From Ceriagrion tenellum (taxonomy: Eukaryota > Arthropoda > Insecta > Odonata > Coenagrionidae): a stretch of DNA of 64,000 nucleotides. The stretch spans positions 94,284,583-94,348,582 of the forward strand of contig OY720636.1 of assembly GCA_963169105.1 (NCBI GenBank), written 5' to 3'. Numbering within the stretch: position 1 is the first letter of the stretch; each line of letters starts with the position of its first letter. Under the pieces are notes generated by a model that was given only the letters and a program-made list of their open reading frames with translations, had not been told where the DNA came from and made no database searches. The translations under genes and the position numbers were made by a program. Below are positions 26,601 to 35,200 of this stretch, piece by piece.

Positions 26601-29600
26601 TATCAAAATGGCGTCCATTATGAATGACATCCACCTAATTATGAAACATATGTATGAATACATTTTATAGCATTGCGTGACTTACATTCTCACTCATGTC
26701 AAGCTTTTCGGTAGCATAAGTAGCCCATCATAACACTGAGCTGACGACAACTTCATTATTACACGCGACTATACTTTCCACGCTCGAGTAATTGTCAATT
26801 ACCCTGGTGAAAATGGCCACAGATGGCCACAGGTAACTTATGTGGCCATCCTGTGGTCGTCTGTGGCCATCTATGGCCATCCTGTGGCCACAGGGATTAT
26901 AGAATGAACACAGAAAATTTGTGGCCATGGCCACAGGGATTATAGAATGCAGAAAATCTGTGGCCATGTTACACCTGTGCCACAAATGAAAGCGTAGTGT
27001 GCATGCGCGTCTCTTCCGCCAATAGGAACCATCTTCCGACAAAAAAAATGAGTGAAATATCCTGGAGATCTAGCAGTATTAGAACGTGTGCCGTTCGAAT
27101 TTTGAGTATTTTGCGCCATTTTCGTTTTCTTTATTTCCTTTGCCCCTGCACCGTTTCGGATTGTCCTATTCTCCTGGTTTTGACCCTTGCACCGTTTTTG
27201 ACATCGATTATGGACTGTGATTGGATTTAATTTGGAATTTGAGCTAACACACCACGCCTTGCCTTTGGAGTGAATTTGAATATTTGTTGGTGAAAGCATT
27301 ACACGGGTGGTCACAGTTTCTGGAAGGAATGTGCATTTCTGAAAATTCTAGAAATAAATTTTTGGTATTATGTGCAGGGAAAATCTGCTGTGATTCATTA
27401 TATTAAAAAGAAATGGGGCTTGTGGGTTAGTATTTCTGAAATCATCAATCGGTTTTTGTTAGTTGTGATCTGTGTGGCATATTCCTCAAGCAACATAGTA
27501 AAACCTTAGCATATTCTTAAACATATTCAAGAACTTAATCACAGTCAGTATGCTATATCTTAATAACTTAATTTTTGAGATGAAAAACCTTGTGCATACA
27601 ATTCCGTTTGTCTTGGGTATGCCATTGAGTTTTTCCAGGAATTTACTTCAGTAAGACAATCAGTTCATTGTTTTCTAGCTACTGACCTACAGGCTGCAAA
27701 TACTCAATGGGCCAACATTCACAGGTCACACAGCCAAAGGTGGCCACCCTGGCGAAAATGAAGGCGGCTGAGAACGCTGCTGTAGAGCGTTTAGAGGTGT
27801 TCTTTTAAGGTTCCTGTGCGTTCCTTGGCATTTTCATAGCATTTATCGGTGTTCATCTACGTTCATCTATGCTTCCCTCACTGTTATTGTGCGTTCGTAA
27901 ACGCTGTTCTGACGACCTAGTTCAGAAACGCTCGGAGAACATAGAAGAACGCCTTCTGAGAGTGTTTGCCTTTCTGTTCTGGAACACTCAAGAACGCTAT
28001 CTGACCGGGCTGTGTTGGAATGCAGATGAACGCCCGAGAAAACGCCTACTTAGAATGTTTGCATTTCTGTTCTGGAACACTCAAGAACGCTGTCCGACTG
28101 GGCTGTTATGGAACGCAGATGAACGCTGCCGAGAATGTTTTGAAACATGTTGGAACGCTACTAAAGCCATGACGCAGTATTACCATTTAATTGCAAATCC
28201 ATTGTGAGAACAATTGCAACTCCACTAACAAATCCATTGTGAGAATAAGCTTCTGAGAAATAACAAAGCGCACCCGATCCTCAAACATCAATATCTAACA
28301 GACATCTAATGGATATCTTTAAGAGGTTCATCTTCGTCTGTGCATTTATTGAAAACACAGCCGATTTCTTTCCGGTAGTCTTCAAGGGAATTAATGCATA
28401 CCTTCTGTTTCTTTGTGCCAACCCACACAGCACATAAATCCGTGAGACGTCCCAAAGACGTATGTCCCGAAGTCGTCCCGGGACTAAACTCGGACGTTCG
28501 TGACGCGTATGGGACGTCGCTTGCTAGCCGTGTATACCGCGTGTCTAGTTTCCCAAATGCATATTCAATATCAATTATATATTTATTATTATAAATTAAC
28601 CCTTTGAGTGCGGCATGACGTGATATCACGTCATGGTAATCTTTACGCTGGTGCTGATGACGTGATGTCACGTGATGGGTACCGTGAGTGTTCTAGTAAG
28701 GGGCCTAATGAAAGCTGGAACACTCACGGCACCCTTGACGTGATATCACGTCATCAGCACCAGCGTCATGCCGCACTCAAAGGGTTAATAAAAGCATCCA
28801 TAGTGTGGCTTAACGCGGCATGAAAATTGGTGCAGTCTTATTTCTTTCTCAATTCTACTTCGAAATAATGTATATTAGAACGCCAATAACAATGTGTTAT
28901 AAAGAAAAGCCGTATAAGCGTCCCTGACGTCAGATATGAAGCTTTAAAATCATCATTCTTAGGTAATCAACGTCAGCTATGTTGAAATCGCGTACTTAGA
29001 GCCGAGAGCTGTATCTAACGAAGCGACTAAATTCTTTATAAAGCATAAAATGCACGTAAACTTTCATGATGCGAAATAGCGTAGTAGTAGAGTGTAGAAT
29101 TATCGAGTGAAAGGTCGTAGGTTCGATTCCCCAAGCCAGTAAGAATTTATTTGTCGTCAAAGTTTACCGTTATACGAAGGTGTTAAAAAACACCTTCAAA
29201 GGACTTTGGTAGATATCTATTAGATGTATTCCCATCTAACCATCAATATCTAATGTACATCTATTATATATTTTTTTCCGTGCGGGTTTGCTGCAAGCAT
29301 TCATAAACGCACTGGGAAGTGATCCCACAGCGTTCCAGTACGATGAAAAACACACACTAGCATGTAACATTATGTTGATGGACGCTCTCAGCTCCCTAGA
29401 CAGGATGTTCTGAAATGCACGTAAACGCTCTGAAACGCTGAAGATGGTGACTCACAGGGCGTTCACGAACACTCGAGAACATTGCTAAACGCTCTGTAGT
29501 GCATTTGAGGACACTCCAAGGCGTTCACATTTCCGCTCGAGAACACACTGGGATGGTGTTCTTAGCGCGTTCTTCGCAATTCATGAACACGTCCGTGGTG

Positions 29601-31263
29601 CGTTCCTAAATGCTCAGAAAACGCTCACATTTTTGCCAGGGCAGCCACGACCGCAGGTGGCCACACACGGCTACAGGTGACCACACACGGCCACAGGTCC
29701 ATGGCCACACATTATGACCAAATAACCACACACGGCGGCACACTCATGTGTGGCCATGGCCTCACATTCTGTGGCCATGGCCACATAAATTACCTCTGGC
29801 CATCTGCGGCCATTTTCACCAGGGTATTGATTATTATAAGCATAATCCATTAATATCGCAGTTCAGTGCATAGTGCATGTTACATTTATGCATCTGAATA
29901 TAGTTAAATCAAACGAGCGAACGATTAACAAACTCGATTTATAGTCAGTTAATTCTATAGTCAATTAATAATAACTAAAATTGATTCTGCTAAATTTTTA
30001 TCCTTTGACTCATTTTGTATACTCGGACTTCACAGTTATATTACTAATTTTAGAATAATTAAATATTAACTCATAAGAACCACCATCTATCATAGCATTA
30101 TAATAATGTAACACAGAAGACTTTCTTAAATTTACATCTGTTTACCTATCTTGTACGTATACCTTAATATCTAGATTTAAAAAAGCTGATAATCTTTGTT
30201 CCACTCATATTACTCGTAGATTTTTCTTTGATTTAAATCAGGTTTTGACGATGGAATTCCTAGTAATGGCAGCATTTTTATTGGATTCATGTGATTGAAC
30301 ACGATGAGTTAGACTTGAGCAAATGTAGATGAATTTGACCCTAGGTTAACTTTATCTTCTACCTCATCATAAACAGAATTTGTAAGTTTGGCTTGTTCAT
30401 TTAAACCAATTCCGGGACTTGTCGGAAGATCGACTTACAATAGATAGTTTGCATTCCCTCAACTATAGAGAGACTATCTTCTCGCAAAAAAAAACAAATT
30501 GATGGTTCAAATTCTCCCGTCTATAGAATAGTACTCATAAAGCTCTAAAAAAACCTGAAAATGAAAGTAAACAACAGTAACTATGTAGAACTGAGTATAC
30601 ATTTTGATTTTCTATACTCACTCATTACTTTGTTTTACCGCAGAGGACGGCGAATTAAACTCACACGAGCTATAAAGTAGTATACGATACTCGTGACTTA
30701 AGTGATTCTCATTGCACGGCATGATATCGCCCTCGCTTTGCTCGAGCGTTAACTTCACGCCGTGTAATAAGTCACCTAAGTCACTAGTATCGTGATAATA
30801 ATAATAATAACTTTCCAAAAATTATGCGATAAAAAATTAGGAATTTGAATTCATGTCGAATTAGTGGATTTCATGGTGGACCGGTATTAGTCGATAGAGT
30901 ATTTACGTTCTCATGGATGCATTAATTATATTTCCCCTCTTCTCCCTCTTGCAGCTGATCGGTCCTCAGTTCATCCAGGCCATCAAGCCGTCCCTCGAGG
31001 ACAAATGGTCGCCGGAGCTGCAAGACGCTTGGGCCAAGCTCTTTGAGTATATGTCGTCCATCATGAAGGAAGAGATGGACAAGGAGGAGAAGAGGGTGAT
31101 GGCGGAGGAGGCGGCGAAAGCGGCCAAGAACAAGACCATCGTTCCCGGTGCCCACCGACACCACCACAAGAGCAATCCCAGCAGAAGAGCCAGCAGCGAT
31201 GCGGTGGGCAGCGGGTCCGGCGGAGGACCACTCGCGGCCATCCGGAGGGGAACGATGCACTGA
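11518..31263 (+). CDS. Globin gene, globin X-like, 3' part (two exons, 5' exons not in view)
   Basis: This entry spans the two recognised exons of one heme-binding globin. Joined, they give 142 residues covering the middle of helix E to the C-terminus. The sequence shows the F-helix signature LxELGKKH, whose histidine is the proximal F8 heme ligand, and helix G/H residues IGPQFIQAIKP and WSPELQDAW. The exons join in phase 0 between an Asp and a Leu, the G7.0 intron position shared by most animal globins. The upstream intron falls after the second base of the codon preceding Val E11 (E10.2). From memory, that position is associated with globin X. Helices A-D and the distal E7 residue would be on exons that I could not find in the first 11.5 kb. 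Known globin X proteins are often membrane-attached by N-terminal acylation, which cannot be checked here. The 19316-bp intron is full of repeats. Neuroglobin-like or another insect globin class is the alternative; membership in the globin fold is secure. Confidence 0.9.
11930..12165. repeat. Inverted pair of tRNA-derived SINE copies
   Basis: The left arm (about 11930-12016) on the minus strand and the right arm (about 12047-12165) on the plus strand carry the same unit. In the right arm TGGTGGTGCAACTGGATAAC is an A-box region resembling tRNA-Arg, and GGTTCAATTCC at 12106-12116 is the B-box. GTCGAGTCAAATGA follows. The arms face each other across about 35 bp, so the transcript would be a long hairpin. 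Confidence 0.75.
12895..15025 (+). repeat. Mosaic of direct segmental copies
   Basis: Three blocks recur in the same orientation. One of about 130 bp is at 13123-13250 and 13806-13935 (AAAGCATAAAAATTTCAATT, CATTTCCCCTTTCACTTT). One of about 220 bp is at 13251-13472 and 14799-15020 (CAAGTCGCTGGCGCAAGA, GCCAATCCAGCAGGAAATTT). One of about 43 bp is at 12901-12943 and 13470-13515 (ACTAAGATATTTTTTCGTCA). In the older arrangement blocks one and two are adjacent; in the second copies they are 860 bp apart. An unidentified interspersed repeat is the likely source. Confidence 0.75.
14635..14735 (+). repeat. Low-complexity TCTATCAA/TCTATAAA array
   Basis: Words TCTATCAAAG, TATATCTATAAATC and GGTTTCCAAAT repeat irregularly over about 100 bp. 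Confidence 0.6.
15670..15930 (+). pseudogene. CR1/Jockey-type LINE 3' end fragment, plus strand
   Basis: It carries the same repeat as at 45.2 kb in opposite orientation: CTGCCGGACAGATAGGTACA, then GCGAACAATAAGCGACCAC, ending CCATGTGGCGGCTCGCAGGG and TATGTATATGTAG at the 3' terminus. The coding frame is destroyed. Confidence 0.65.
16050..16190. repeat. Partial copy of the 5.3-kb SINE-like repeat
   Basis: CGACGGCTGAGGTCATTCCGC at 16060-16080 matches the CGACGGCTAAGGTCATTTGCGC segment at 5270. The tRNA-like head is not seen here. Confidence 0.35.
16348..17160 (-). pseudogene. RTE-like LINE reverse transcriptase C-terminal fragment
   Basis: The minus strand from about 17134 reads EAERVGLKKNEKINYEKTKY and FEEMEKFKYLGVI, the end of the RT domain. 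Further along come IWRIKHNKEIRKHLDTVANA, RMRWVGHAMR, PPGRPRRRWLDGVTSDVNRL and GEQWMKQQAE, split by at least one stop and frame changes. This GRPRxRWxD block is typical of RTE-like elements. Confidence 0.8.
17194..17400 (-). repeat. Unpaired copy of a hammerhead-like tail repeat
   Basis: The minus strand reads CTGAAGA (17364-17370), TGG, loop, TCC, GAAAG (17346-17350), followed by GGTAAGAGACCCAAGATAG. It has the architecture of the foldback arms but no inverted partner was found nearby. It also gives a 65-codon antisense frame, which I do not regard as a gene. Confidence 0.45.
17410..19540. other. Globin intron, nothing recognised
   Basis: Includes a CpG-richer patch at 17410-17650 that gives overlapping 60-98 codon frames in both strands, without a domain. 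The rest is AT-rich. Confidence 0.4.
19545..19735 (+). pseudogene. CR1/Jockey-type LINE 3' end fragment, plus strand, short
   Basis: It is nearly identical to the 15.7-kb copy over GTTCTTTCCGCGCACAATAA and CTTACATCTTTACACGGCTG, with the same GCGGCTCGCAGGG end and TAGATGTAG tail. Only about 190 bp remain. Confidence 0.65.
19740..23050. other. Globin intron, nothing recognised
   Basis: Single-copy-looking AT-rich sequence; scattered frames below 112 codons lack domains. Confidence 0.45.
23085..23730 (-). pseudogene. LINE C-terminal fragment
   Basis: The minus strand reads QKRRTRWVKYTLRHSGFVKN and IIEGDKGENFSGEEQE, followed by a decayed KRKVHRTRYQEVRV-like part and an upstream stretch around AFGTWCWRRRLKIDGQMRN. 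It is the post-RT region of an RTE-like LINE, and a related copy is at 37.05-37.48 kb. Confidence 0.7.
24315..24550. repeat. Imperfect inverted repeat, CpG-rich
   Basis: GCGCGCTTGTTAGACCCTCTC near 24337 and the complement of GAGACCACTCTAACACGCGC near 24510 pair with several mismatches. The region is richer in CG than its flanks. It may be an old foldback element. Confidence 0.3.
24560..26795. other. Globin intron, nothing recognised
   Basis: AT-rich; no repeat pairs or family motifs seen up to the edge of the nested stack. Confidence 0.45.
27869..28207 (+). repeat. 93-bp tandem duplication in the middle element, open frame with 31-residue repeat
   Basis: Units start at 27951 and 28044 and are about 85-90% alike. 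Because 93 is divisible by three the duplication stays in frame, and a 112-codon frame reads FAFLFWNTQER and WNADER twice. Each unit carries GGAACACTCAAGAACGCT, so this is the element's sub-terminal GAACGCT repeat seen in translation. I do not think it is a protein gene. Confidence 0.65.
28600..28784. mobile_element. piggyBac-type MITE, 185 bp, with TTAA target duplication
   Basis: Perfect TTAA lies on both sides (28596-28599 and 28785-28788). Terminal inverted repeats start CCCTTTGAGTGCGGCATGAC and match the far end closely. TTAA plus a CCC/GGG end is the piggyBac signature. Internally TGACGTGATATCACGTCA occurs near each end, itself a near-perfect palindrome, plus a related TGACGTGATGTCACG. 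GTGAGTGTTC and its complement flank the centre. There is no coding capacity. Confidence 0.9.
29068..29146 (+). repeat. tRNA-like sequence (SINE head) inside the nested stack
   Basis: An A-box-like TAGCGTAGTAGTAGAGTG starts at 29077 and a good B-box GGTTCGATTCC lies at 29120-29130. The spacing fits an internal RNA polymerase III promoter. The D- and T-arm halves are present, but I could not form a full cloverleaf with a clear anticodon, so I call it tRNA-derived rather than a tRNA gene. Confidence 0.5.
29830..30950. other. Globin intron 3' end
   Basis: AT-rich up to the acceptor. A local inverted repeat, TAGTATACGATACTCGTGAC with AAGTGA and its complement around 30670-30800 (ACCTAAGTCACTAGTATCGTG), is the only structure noted. 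Confidence 0.45.
30955..31263 (+). CDS. Globin terminal exon (helices G-H and basic tail)
   Basis: The acceptor is TCTTGCAG at 30947-30954. The exon has 102 codons and ends with TGA at 31261-31263. Roughly the first 45 residues are helices G and H (IGPQFIQAIKP, WSPELQDAWAKLFEYM). The remaining 55 or so form an extension not found in short globins: a Lys/Glu/Ala-rich helix-like stretch, then HRHHH, then a Ser/Gly-rich end finishing in RRGTMH. The exon is much more GC-rich than its surroundings, and this composition continues into the minisatellite just downstream. An antisense open frame of 116-178 codons covers the same DNA and is a composition shadow. Confidence 0.92.
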   Translation: MIGPQFIQAIKPSLEDKWSPELQDAWAKLFEYMSSIMKEEMDKEEKRVMAEEAAKAAKNKTIVPGAHRHHHKSNPSRRASSDAVGSGSGGGPLAAIRRGTMH

Positions 31264-31339
31264 TGGGACCACCCGAGGTGGCGGGCGGCGGCGGCGGCGG
31301 GAGAGGAGGACCTGCGCGGGCTGTGAGGACGCCTTCCGC

Positions 31340-31860
31340 CGGGAGTCATGTCGGCGTCGAGTCTGCGTCGATTCGGCGCACCGTCGGCGTGGGGTCGAGT
31401 TGGAGTTGACTTGTGGTCACATCGGCTTCGCTTCGGCGTCGATTCTGCATCCGTTTGGCGTGCCGGCGGCAAGGGGCCTTTTTGTAGTTGATTCATGGTC
31501 ATATCGGCTTTGATTCGGCGTCGGGTCTGCGTCCATTCGGCGCGCCGTCGGCATTGGGTCGAGTTTGAGTTGACTCGCAGTCACATCGGCTTCGCTTTGG
31601 CGTCGAGCCACGGCAGTCGGGCGCGCCGTCATCATGAGGATGGTGTCATGTTGGAATTGCCTCACTGTCCGGAAGTCGCGTTGGCGTCGATTCCGCGTCC
31701 ATTCGGCGTGCTGTCGGTGTGGGGTTGTGATGGAGTTGACTCGTGGTAATATCGGCTCCGTTTCGGCGTCGAGTCAGCGTCAATCGGGGGTGCCGTCAGC
31801 GTGGGGACGGTGTCGTGTTGGAGTTGCCCCGTAGTCACATCAGCTTTGTATTGGGTTAAA
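31340..31860 (+). repeat. GC-rich minisatellite after the globin stop codon
   Basis: About six to seven degenerate tandem units of roughly 79-88 bp. The word GTTGAC/T plus a variable step before ATCGGCTT recurs at 31405, 31487, 31569, 31656 (degenerate), 31735 and 31823. Each unit also carries GGCGTCGA and CCATTCGGCG variants. The array starts within about 80 bp of the globin stop codon, so it is probably 3' UTR. It is rich in CpG and gives long accidental frames on both strands. Confidence 0.8.
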
Positions 31861-32132
31861 GTTGCCGTCGGTTCAGCCTCGACTAGACGTCATTATGTCA
31901 GTCAGTGTCAGTCGTGCCGGAGTTCTGTTAGCTTCCTCTCATTGTAAACGACAAGTTGGCATCGAGTCGACGTCGGTGAACCGTTGGTATCGCAACGGTA
32001 TCGCATCGGAGGAGTCCCATCACAACGGAATCGCGTCCGCGTTCGATATGTGACCCATCGACGTCGAATCGATATGATTTCCCTCTTACGCGAGGCTCTT
32101 TCCGCCGTTGCTCACTCCTTCGACTTGAGAAG

Positions 32133-32138
32133 AATAAA
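32133..32138 (+). promoter_or_regulatory. Candidate globin poly(A) signal AATAAA
   Basis: The hexamer AATAAA lies 870 bp after the globin stop, beyond the minisatellite and at the edge of the GC-rich block. No transcript evidence is available, and other AATAAA words occur by chance in this AT-rich window. Confidence 0.35.
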
Positions 32139-32279
32139 AATCGCGAGCTTTCATAAGGCGACGTATCCAGGGTCTCACAATGGGTCTCCGATCCCGAGAA
32201 AAACAAACAGGGTCTTGACCCATCAAACTGATCCACAGAAGGATACTTCCACTTTGACCAAGCAGTAAAGGATTTCCAA

Positions 32280-35200
32280 GGTCCTATTTCACCAAGTCCA
32301 GTAATCCGAAGGTCTAAATCGTATCCTTTTTTTTCTTTTAAGCGAGCTTCTCGGATACAGGTAACTTGTGTTAACAGAGCTGAGATTTTTTTCTCCTACG
32401 AATATGTCAAGCAATCGGCAAGACGCGTGCATTGGCCATGGCCTAAAGTCTTCACTTATTTTTCAAATAAATTTGATAAGGAGGGATGGTAATTTTAATC
32501 ATAGCTCTTCAGACCAATTTACTTCAAACTGACGATGAATATTGAGATATAACGACGGAATGGAAAAAATGAGGGCGTTCGCCTCTACACTTTCAATTTT
32601 CCAAGGAAAATGGTTTATATATTTCAGTAAAAATCTCAAGAAATAGGGCGGTTATGCGGCTTATATCTTGATATCTTAGAAAAGTTGAAATATTTATTTC
32701 TACGATGAGGCTAAATGACTTATAATTTACACAAAATGATATCTCGTTGACACTGATTTGATCGCAAATTTACAGCTGATACTTGAGGACACATTTTCTT
32801 CCACTTCCAATAGTAATGTATAGTTTCCGAGAGGCAGGATGAAACAATAATTAAACTGGAATCGAGGCGTCGACCAGCCTACACCGTAGAAATGATACCT
32901 TTCTTTCAAACGGACTTCCAGCATGCAGACACGCATCAATGAGGATAAAAGATCAATGAGGGAAATAAGAATTCTGTCGCTGGTCTAAGGAGTAGGATAG
33001 AGTATTTTTGTGAGAAAAATTACTAGATTCACATATTTCCATCGAACCTTTTCTTCCTTTCCATCCACTGATGAATAAGAATAGTTTCATGAACAGTGAA
33101 TAATTTGCCTATGTCGGTTTCATCAATCCCTGAAATATGAGTCAATGCATTTAATTTGTATGGGTTTCGATGAGAGAACTGACTTTCATCAGCAGGTTCA
33201 AAATTGGAAATAAAATATTTACCAGGTAATCATTTAAATTGCGATAACCGCATTCTCATTTTTCTTAGGCCGTCACTCTAATCCTCATGAATCAAAATCA
33301 TACCATCAACAATACTTCCTCTCATTCCCTTCCACGTTAAGACCGGAAACTTTGTGAATCCCTTATTTTCACATCTTTAAGTTGCCCAACAAAACACTTA
33401 TAATTCGGAGAAAAGTTTTCCCCGCAATTCGTCATTTCTGTCGACGTTTAGCATGATGACACGAATCAGTTTATGATAGTGATTTCAAGTATTGCAAGTC
33501 CCAAACGGCAAGTCAGACATTCGTTGCAACTGGACGACGTGGAACAGGACTAATGGTGAGTCCTAAAACTGGACTGGAGTAATTATGGAACATCTTGGGA
33601 GATTATAAGTAACTATTTGTGGCTGATATTCCTTCTGTGGCTCATATTTCAACGATCGCACCAATGTGATCGCCGAAACTACTAATGGGATCGATTGAGT
33701 GAAAGACCTAATCTTATACTTAAAAACGAAGATATGTAGTGTAGTCGCTTCCTTGTGGAAATTCCTTTATCTGTGGCCTCAGAGCAAATGGTAAAAATCG
33801 GCAATGGACAAGTCGTAAAAACTTTCAACACATAACCAATAAAAAAGATGATGTGTAGTTAAACAGGAGAGCCCTGTACGAACTGAAGATTGAGATGTGG
33901 ATCACCAAAAATAATGAGAAGTTTAGTAAACAGAATTTCAGAGAGGTTTTCAAGCGTGATATGTCGATTGCTTGATTTTGTCACGTCGTAGTTCAAATTG
34001 TTTCTGTGGTTGTACCTTGCTGTAAACTATAATCACCTAAGGTGTGCATTCCCAGGTAGGGAATACAGATGAATGTTTTAAAAATAATGTGTGTGTGAGA
34101 AGTGAACATTAATGGGATACCTTATACTTAATGCATTTAAGAAAGCACTATTGAACGGGAAAAGGAGGTATAATGCCTTTCTTTTTCTACGTAGACTGAT
34201 TCTTTTTGAGTCAAAAATTAAATATGTAAGGTGGTTTCGGGAGTTTACAGATATGTACATAATATATACATAGAACTACGTTAGACGTACAATTGTATTA
34301 TGTAAATATAGCACACATATAAATATAGGCATGCATATATTTTTTCAAGATGATTCGACCAGTTTAAAATAATGATCGCTATTCTTTGGATGTCGTTCGA
34401 AATTTTAAGTATGCACAGAAGGAGCTCTGCATCTCGCAGAAGTGCTTTCATGGGAGTATGGCCGGACGGGAATTAGGCCGGATTCTACGGTCGGGAAATG
34501 GAAGTGATTACAGGAAGCCACGGAATTATGGTGGAAAACTTTATTCGGTGCCAGAAACTACAAACGATCCTCCTGCATCCGCTCCGACCGTTCCGTTGCT
34601 CCTGGCAGCGCTGGGCGGAGAGAATGCACGCGGGAGGGATGGGTAAACGATCTAAGTTCCCGGAGGAGGATGCGTTGAAATGACGGCGCAGATTCCTTCC
34701 TCCTTCACGCTCGTTTAACCCTTCCTCGGGCCGATGGAACATGCAAAAATGATTACCCGCCAAAAATTGATCGCCAAAATTTTAGGTAAAATTATTGGAT
34801 AAAATAAATTCAGGTACATCACTGACAACGTTATTTCACGATGGTAACCTTAAATTAAAGAGATTTTTCAGAGGATTTTCTATAAAGCATGCTTTAAGGG
34901 GCTTTTTTTCTCGGAATAATGACGTGATCACTATCAATTATCATGGATTTCCTTTCCGCTTCGCTATGCTGTGATCTTCATCTAATTCCAATACACAGGA
35001 AACTTGGGAGTAAAAATATTGTGCATTAATGCTGTTAATCCGCGCGCAAAGAAAGCCGCTATTTCGAAGGAGTGGACTTCTCAGGCACAAGATTGTCCTA
35101 TTACAGGTGCCTCTATTTTGAGTAAGAAATGGGATAATGCATGAGGCTATTGATACGGAAGTGCAAGAAGTAGGGATGCTCACAGAAGTTGCCAAACTTG

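Larger units (their letters stand above)
28268..29288. mobile_element. Inner nested element (ATCTA-type sub-terminal repeats), boundaries approximate
   Basis: Within the middle element, both sides carry inverted words of the type ACATCTAATRGATATC: 28290-28325 on the left, and 29210-29275 on the right next to CCGTGCGGGT. GAACGCT-type sequence resumes outside these points. Between them lie a short GACGTCCC-rich block (28440-28520), the piggyBac-type MITE and a tRNA-like sequence. The left end is not clearly defined. Confidence 0.5.
27747..29641. mobile_element. Middle nested element (GAACGCT sub-terminal repeats)
   Basis: It begins CCCTGGCGAAAATG at 27747 and ends with the complement of CCCTGGCAAAAATG at 29641. 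The sub-terminal regions are full of GAACGCT/AGCGTTC words on both sides (27.77-28.15 kb and 29.29-29.63 kb). The surrounding sequence on both sides is the GGCCA-type outer element, so this one inserted later. Its end sequence is nearly that of the outer element, but the internal repeat words differ. Confidence 0.7.
26802..29824. mobile_element. Outer element of a nested inverted-repeat stack (GGCCA sub-terminal repeats)
   Basis: The ends are inverted copies: CCCTGGTGAAAATGGCC at 26802 and its complement ending at 29824. Each is flanked by TA on the outer side. About 170-185 bp inside each end is packed with GTGGCCAT/ATGGCCAC words; nine GGCC occur between 26811 and 26970. The left arm also has a short direct duplication of the CACAGGGATTATAGAATG segment. 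No transposase frame was recognised, so this is a non-autonomous element of unknown superfamily, or a decayed one. A second element is inserted in it. Confidence 0.7.
11639..30954 (+). other. Globin intron (19.3 kb, phase 0, repeat-filled)
   Basis: The intron runs from the GTGAGT donor to the CTTGCAG acceptor. It holds an inverted SINE pair, a mosaic duplication, several LINE 3' fragments on both strands, and the nested inverted-repeat stack at 26.8-29.8 kb. No other host exon could be recognised in it on either strand. Confidence 0.8.

Noticed and set aside
28306..28671. 121-codon minus frame ending in CTDEDEPLKDIH
   Set aside because: It runs across the boundary of the piggyBac-type MITE into the inner element, so it cannot be one ancestral gene; no domain seen.
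26811..29820. CRISPR-like array from the repeated GGCCA words
   Set aside because: The words are short, irregularly spaced, on both strands and confined to the ends of an inverted-repeat element in a eukaryotic genome.
30922..31502. Antisense frames of 116 and 178 codons over the globin exon and minisatellite
   Set aside because: They are shadows caused by the high GC of the real exon and the tandem array.
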